DNA from: Cryptomeria japonica
Taxonomy: Eukaryota; Streptophyta; Pinopsida; Cupressales; Cupressaceae
NCBI RefSeq assembly: GCF_030272615.1
Contig: NC_081409.1
Span: 619,716,255 to 619,780,254 of the forward strand
Length of the DNA: 64,000 nt
Direction: 5' to 3'
The translations under genes and the position numbers were made by a program. Under the pieces are notes generated by a model. The model saw only the letters and a list, made by a program, of their open reading frames with translations. It searched no databases and was not told the DNA's origin. How positions within the stretch are numbered: position 1 is the stretch's first letter; each line of letters begins with the position of its first letter. Of the stretch, positions 57,518 to 64,000 are shown in pieces.

Positions 57518-60500
57518 GAACCTATGGGGTCATGTGAGGCTCCTCTATGATGACTTATCTCAGTTTTTGATGACTCAGAGCCATTTTCAATTCGTAGCAT
57601 TTTTTCGCCTGCTGCAAAAATCGTTAGTTGCATGCAATGCAAAGTTGCAAGATAGGCTAAAATTGATTTGGTTAGTCATGTGCATAAACTAAAATCATGA
57701 TCACATCCAGGTGGGAAGGTATATGCTAGGCATGATCCTCTCATGCATCCCAAAGCACCATAACATCGAGAGTCATACCCTATCGGTGAGATCTCTCAAG
57801 TGCCCTAATTCCAAAAAATTGTCAAACTTTGATGGACTGTTTCTTCCAATCCATGACACATATGATTGATCTATTTGAACTTGTGGTGTTGCCTAAGGCT
57901 TCTCTATAATGGTCTATCTTGGATTTTAATGAATCAAATACATTTTCAATTGGTAGCATTTTTTTGCCTGCTGCAAAAAATCGTCAGTTGTATGCAATGT
58001 AAAGTTGCAAGATAGGCTAGAATCGATTGGGTTCATCATGTGCATAAACCGATGTCATGAGCATGTCTGAGTGGGCAGTTTTACACTATGCATGATCCAC
58101 TCATCAATCCCAAAGCATCAGAATGTCGAGATTCATACCCTACCGATGCGATCTCTCAAGTGCCCTGAGTCCAAAAAATTGTCAAACTTTTATAGAATAT
58201 TTTTTCCAATCCAAGATACATATGATCAATCCATTTGAACCAATGGGGTTGTGTAAGGCTCCTCTATAATGTCCTATCTCAGTTTTTGATGAATCAGAGC
58301 CATTTTCAATTGGTATCATTTTTTCGCCTGCTGCAAAAACCATCAATTACATGCAATGCAAAGTTGCAAGATAGGCTAGAATTGATTCAGTTCATTGTAT
58401 GCACAAAAAAAAATCATGATCACATCTAAGTAGGTAGGTTTATTCTAGGCATGATCCTCTCATTCATCTCAAAGCATCAGAATGTCGAGAGTCATACCCT
58501 ACCGGCGCGATCTCTCAAGTGCTATGAGTCCAAAAAATTGTCAAAATTTAACAGACTATTTCTTCCAATCTAGGACACATATGATCAGTCTTTTTGAACT
58601 TGTGGGGTTATGTGAGGCTCCTCTAGAATGGCCTATCTCAATTTTTGATGAGTCAGAGCCATTTTCAATTGGTAGCATTTTTTCGCCTGCTACAAAAACT
58701 ATCAGTTGCATGCAATGCAAAGTTACAAGATAGGCTAGAATTGATTCAGTTTGTCGTGTTCACAAACTGACATCACAAGCATGTCTGGATGGACAGTTTT
58801 ATGCTAGGCATGATCCTCTCATGCATCCCAAAGCATCGAAATGTCAAGAGTCATACCCTACCAGTGCGATCTCTCAAGTGCCCCGAGTCAAAAAAATTAT
58901 CAAACTTTGATGGACTATTTCTTCCAATCCATGACACATATGATCGATCTGTTTGAACCTGTGGGGTTATGTGAGACTCCTCTATGATGTCTTATCTTAG
59001 TTTTTGATGAATCAGAGCCATTTTCAATTGGTAGCATTTTTTCGCCTATTGCAAAAATCGTCAGTTGCATGCAATGAAAAGTTGCAAGATAGGCTAAAAT
59101 TGATTTGGCTCATCATGTGCACAAATTGAAATCATGATCACATCCAGGTGGGAAGTTATATGCTAGGTATGAGCCTCTCATATATACCAAAGCACCAGAA
59201 TTTCAAGAGTCATACCCTACCGACAAGATCTCTCAAGTGCCCTAATTCCAAAAAATTGTCAAACTTTGACAGACTGTTTCTTCCAATCCATGACACATAT
59301 GATTGATCTATTTGAACTTGTGGTGTTTCCTGAGGCTTCTCTACAATAGCCTATCTTTTATTTTGATGAATCAAAGCTATTTTCAATTGGTAGCATTTTT
59401 TTTCCTGTTGCAAAAACCGTCAGTTGTATGCAATGCAAAGTTACAAGATAGGCTAGAATTGATTGGGTTCATCATGTGCACAAACCAATGTCATGAGCGC
59501 ATCTGGGTGGGAAATTTTACACTAGGTATGGTCCTCTCATCCATCCCAAAGTGTCAAGACGTCGAGATTCATACCCTACCAGTGTGATCTCTCAAGTGTC
59601 CTAAGTCCAAAAAATTGTCAAACTTTTACAGAATATTTCTTCCAATCCAGTATACATATGATCAATCCATTTGAACCCATGGGGTTGTGTGAGGCTCCTC
59701 TATAATGGCCTATCTTGATTTTTGATGAATCAGAGCCATTTTCAATTGGTATCATTTTTTTGCCTGCTACAAAAACCGTCAGTTGCATGCAATGCAAAGT
59801 TGCAAGATAGGCTAGAATTGATTCGGTTCGTTGTGTGCACAAAATGAAATCATGATCACGTCTAATTGGGAATTTTTATTCTAGGAATGATCCTCTCATG
59901 CATCTCAAAGCATCAAAACATCGAGAGTCATACCCTACCGGCGCGATCTCGCAAGTGCTATGAGTCCAAAAAATATCAGACTTTGACAGACTATTTCTTC
60001 CAATATATGACATATATGATCTATTTGTTTGAACTTGTGGGGTTATGTGAGGCTCCTCTATAATGTCCTATCTTGATTTTTGATAACTCAGAGCCATTTT
60101 CAATTAATAGCATTTTTTTGCCTGCTACAAAAACTGTCAGTTGCATGCAATGCAAAGTTACAAGATAGGCTAGAATTCATTTGGTTTATCATGTTCACAA
60201 ACTGACATCACAAGCATGTTTAGGTAGGAATTTTTATGCTAGGCATATCCTCATATGCATCCCAAAGCATCAAAACATCGAGAGTCATACCCTACCAGCG
60301 TGATCTCTCAAGTGCCCTGAGTCCAAAAATTTGTCAAACTTTGATGAACTATTCCTTCTAATAAAAGATAAATATGATTAATCTATTTGAACCTATGGAG
60401 TCATATGAGGCTCCTCTACAATGGCCTATCTTGGTTTTTTTACAACTCGGAGCCATTTTCAATTGGTAGCATTTTTTTGCCTGCTTCAAAAACTGCCAAT

Positions 60501-60662
60501 TGCATGCAATGCAAAGTTGCAAGATAGACTATTTCATTTGGTTCATCATGTACACAAGCCGACTACATGAGCACATCTAAGTGGGAAGTTTTATGCTAGA
60601 CATGCTCCTCTTGTGCATCCCAAAGTGTTGGAACATCAAGAGTCATACCCTACTGATGCGAT
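57518..60662. repeat. Tandem array of ~359-bp monomers, right part (higher-order ABCD)
   Basis: The array continues after the Gypsy insertion. Monomers are D (rest), A (57,685), B (58,045), C (58,400), D (58,760), A (59,120), B (59,480), C (59,840), D (60,200) and E (60,555, truncated). Like-type linkers lie 1,435-1,437 bp apart once the insertion is removed. The last unit has CATGCTCCTC as in the first E unit at 46,480, so an E-type monomer caps each end. Confidence 0.9.
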
Positions 60663-60829
60663 GTACAAGTTGCTTGACAACTTTTTTGGATTTGTTTTTG
60701 ACAATAATGACAATTTTTGCTCAAATTGTATCTAGACTCAATCTATGACTCCTATGACCCGTTAATGACTTAAATAATTATCCATGATTATACAAGAATC
60801 AAGAATGGTCAGGATTGACCTTATCACAT

Positions 60830-61152
60830 CACATAAACTCAAAACATAGTCACAAAACATAGACACAAAAAATAGTCACAAAACATTGTCACATATTATT
60901 TAAAAAATTGCCTCTAGATATGGTCATATAAGCTCTTGGCTATTTGAATATACAAGAAAATGTCTTACAAATCATCTCATGGGCTTTTATACAAAATTTT
61001 GCATTACAATATGTACGATTTATCTCATTGCCATTTTAATATACAAAATTTGGCATCTAAATATGTACAAATCAGCTCATTGCCATTTAAATATACAAAA
61101 CTATGCCCCTAAATATGTAAAAAATTAGCTCATGGGCCTTTATATATACAAA
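60830..61152. repeat. Two short tandem repeats beside the array
   Basis: From 60,835 to 60,892 a 12-16-bp unit, ATAGTCACAAAAC and variants, occurs four to five times. From 60,905 to 61,152 a unit of about 58 bp with CTAAATATGTACAAAT, GCTCATTGCC and AATATACAAAA occurs about four to five times. Both are AT-rich and non-coding. Confidence 0.7.
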
Positions 61153-61179
61153 AAATGAATATAGAACAATTCATCGATG

Positions 61180-64000
61180 ATATATAAAAAATTCTCAAAT
61201 TGATTCTACTCTGAATCGTGGAATCAATCAAGTGAGCCTTTAAGATTGGCTCTAACCAGTATTGTGTCAAGTATTGCCTCATGGTCAGTTTCACAAACTT
61301 TTCATATAATCTTGTTATGAGGTCTACCACAATACTTCATCAAATGAATATTTGTTGCAACAATAAGGTTAGAGAAATGAAGAATATGTCGGTATGTTTT
61401 AAAGTCCTCGAACAACCAAACATCAGAATTCTTGATAGGGTATCTCCTAAGCCATGTTACTGTCAGGACAACAGACCCTATTGGGTTCTCAAGACCCTCT
61501 CCGTCAATGATTGTGGTTGTCAATTTTATTTTAGGCTCAACACAATGACATAAATAGTAATATGTTCCTTGTTCATTGTTCTCTTTTACAAGAACTACAT
61601 ACACATGACCTGCATTTTATAAAGTGATAATTAATACCAAAAATAAAGTGTGATGTACAACAAAATTAACCAAAAAGAGTACTTGCAAAAAAATTAACTC
61701 AAAAATCACTTGAATCCACTAGGTCAAATACATGGTTAAAATCCAATGATGTCTCCATCTAGCTCAATTGTAGTGCTTTGGGAATTTGATATGTATCAAT
61801 GAGAACCAACAGTCTACAAGATCATTTGTCAACCCACTCTTGTGAATCACATTCTTCCTACAAACAATACATGCATGAAGAGAAAAAACACACCATCTAT
61901 CTTGTATAAAAAAAATTACTAGTGAACTTGCATTTGAACTCATAAATGAGTGCATGTCACTCAATCCTGCAACTGTACAACAATCTAGATAGTTTTCAAT
62001 GTTAGATTCAGTGATCAACCAAAAATATCTATGAACCATTGACGTACCTGGATTACCTGGACGCATCGTAGACTTACACCATCGCATAATTTTTTCTGCA
62101 TCTATCAACTCAGCACCACCTTCGTACTTCAATTCTTCTTGAGCTAGGGCTCTTTTTACACATGCTCCTACACCATCGTTCTCTCCCTTACCATGTCCAG
62201 CCTCAGTGAAATAACCAAAATGTTGTACACCACTTGTCATATGCATCCTTGTCAACCAATAAAATATCCTTGCATTCTTGAATTGTGTGGTACAATTATC
62301 TGACCATATTGTCAGTTGTATTGTATGTTTCTTTCCTTTAAATTATCATAGAAAAATTTAAAGCATCCTTGTACAAACTATGATGAATGAGTAAAATCAT
62401 CACTTATGTAGAAGTGATACTCTCTTACAACCTTTCTATCCTCCTCTATGATATCATATACATGCATGAATGTTATGTGTACAAAAATAAAAACTTGTGT
62501 AGAATGATAATACATAGTTTGCACTTCATTTTGAGGTTGTAGTGTATAATTTTCAGCAAAATAAACAATACAGATAATGGTGCCAAGAGGAAATGTGTCC
62601 TTACATAACTTGAATTGCTCATTTAACCATCGAGCTCTATGTGTATGCATTATGTACTCATAAACTAGTTTCTCTTGAAACATTTTCATAAATTCAGCTA
62701 CACATATATCATTTTGTACTAACTCACATCTCTTCAAATATTTTCCATCTTTAACTCCATATGTGTCTATCTTGTATTTTCCAAAAGAAACTAGTTTCCT
62801 ACCAATTTCATGTGTGCTCTCCAAATGTACACATCTTGGTAAACGTTGAAAACCACCACATATAGCACAATAACCTTCCAAACAAAGCATCTTAAATAAT
62901 AAATGCAACCATCATGTCTATTACATAGCACACTTGAAATAAATTCTCTTAATGACTTAGGAGGTGATTGTATATTGCATTCCTGCAAAACATCGTTAGT
63001 GTGCAAAGTAGAACAAATATGACGAGAAATATCACAGTGCATGGAAAATTCAATATACATCCTACAACAACACGTGTTGTGTACATGATTAATCTTAATA
63101 TAAAAAGGTTTTTCCATTTCAAAAAATCTTTAAGAAATTCTTATTTGAGGAAACTTTTGAAAGAATCTTTCAAAAAAAAATTCTTTGAGTCATATCCAAA
63201 TAGTGTTTGGCATGTGGCTCATGATTTGTAGACCCAACTCGCCTTCTTACAACATCTATTTAGTTGGGAAAAACTCTTGTGTTGTCATGCCAAAAAATTT
63301 CAATTAATGTTCTTAGTGTATCAACAACAACCTTGTCTTTGTGTGGTAGTCTACCCAAGAATTCCCAAAGAGAATTATTGTTAGGTTCCTCTATTTTTTC
63401 TCACCTCTATAATGATTTACTTATTGTTGTTCTACTAACATTTAATGACTTACTTGTTTTACTTATCAAACGATCTTTTTTTATTTTCTTGCTCATTATG
63501 GCTAATGTAATGACACGTCGAGTAGCATTAGAATCTTTAGTACATAATTTTGAACCAATAGCTTGATATGCATCAAATAGATTTCTCACAATAGTTCTTT
63601 CACTATTACTTTCAGATGATCTCAGGCCTAGAATTTTCACTGTCTCTCTAAAATTTAAATTTTTAATCATTTGAACAATTAATTGACATCTTGCGGTTTT
63701 ATTTAAGTTTTTAAAATAGTTTTGCCATATTCTTTTAACCATTCTCTTACAAGTTTGTTCATTAATTTTATTGGGAATTGGCTTCAATATATTTTCATCA
63801 ATGTCAATTAGATACTTTGGTTTTCTATGAATGATTGTAGGAGGTGTTAACATCAGTGCATTGTGTACATTCAATTAATCATATAGAGAAGGTGTATGTT
63901 CATCATTTAATTGATTATTAAATGTGGTATCTTCTTCAATTGCATTAGGTTCATACAGTAAATCAAATGTCTCTTCTTCAATTGCATTAGGTGCATTATG
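61180..64000 (-). pseudogene. Transposase-like pseudogene, 5' end outside the window
   Basis: Read on the minus strand from the window edge: an acidic N-terminal part, a basic helical region (63,407-63,874) ending in the HTH-like LISKTSKSLNVSRTTISKS, and a linker. A Cys/His-rich region follows (HNTCCCRMY, CNRHDGC, then YCAICGGFQRLPRC; about 62,800-63,090), then HFYISDDFTHSS. The core is WSDNCTTQFKN then FGYFTEAGHGKGENDGVGACVKR (about 62,135-62,320). A C-terminal block at 61,302-61,620 lies after a possible intron acceptor TGCAG. The Asp-containing SDD and WSD motifs and the GHGKG motif suggest a DDE-type transposase relative, and I know similar WSDxxxxQFK/HGKG proteins from plants and animals without a settled name. 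Stops (TAG near 62,378, TAA near 63,870, three near 63,250-63,410) fit Q or R codons. Frameshifts lie near 63,175, 62,900, 62,335 and 61,800. Confidence 0.6.

Noticed and set aside
46418-60662. CRISPR-like array
   Set aside because: Units are ~359 bp and contiguous, without short repeats and unique spacers, and the context is a plant genome.

Overview
The window looks like nuclear DNA from a large, repeat-rich seed-plant genome, most likely a gymnosperm. The evidence is a MIKC-type MADS-box gene with B/B-sister C-terminal motifs, nested LTR retrotransposons of Copia and Gypsy type, LINE and tRNA-SINE-like remnants, AT-rich spacers and almost no other genes. The taxon is an inference; no sequence here names a species.

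Layout. Positions 1-5.4 kb hold a decayed LINE ORF1, a MITE-like inverted repeat, a retroposon with a visible target-site duplication (TSD) and a SINE-like fragment. Positions 5.7-17.2 kb are a degraded tandem duplication of a MADS-box locus. One copy (9,954-11,357, minus) is complete, with eight GT-AG exons adding up to an uninterrupted 227-residue frame. Other copies survive only as promoter, exon-1 or flank fragments, separated by a TRIM-like element (5,729-7,471) and a roughly 4-kb solo-LTR-like insertion (12,539-16,509).

Positions 18.7-46 kb hold a decayed multi-exon gene of unknown family, cut in its last readable exon by a 24.8-kb LTR element (20,947-45,724). That element is itself interrupted by a full-length Copia element (22,949-29,705, TSD ATTAT) and a protease/G-patch Gypsy-like element without reverse transcriptase (34,210-42,945, TSD GGTAA). 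The exon can be followed across the insertion.

Positions 46.4-60.7 kb are a tandem array of about 359-bp monomers in an A-B-C-D order that repeats every 1.436 kb (a higher-order repeat). It is split by a gag-only Gypsy-like element (49,599-57,517, TSD GAACC). Positions 60.8-64 kb hold short tandem repeats and a minus-strand transposase-like pseudogene that runs off the right edge.

Across the decayed reading frames, nearly all internal stop codons I inspected are TAG, TAA or TGA where the context suggests CAG, CAA or CGA. This fits C-to-T decay of methylated DNA. The complete MADS gene has no such stops. The most interesting items are the higher-order repeat array, the transposase-like gene beside it, the unknown split gene, the palindromic GC modules shared by the LTRs of two Gypsy-like families, and the multi-copy MADS locus.
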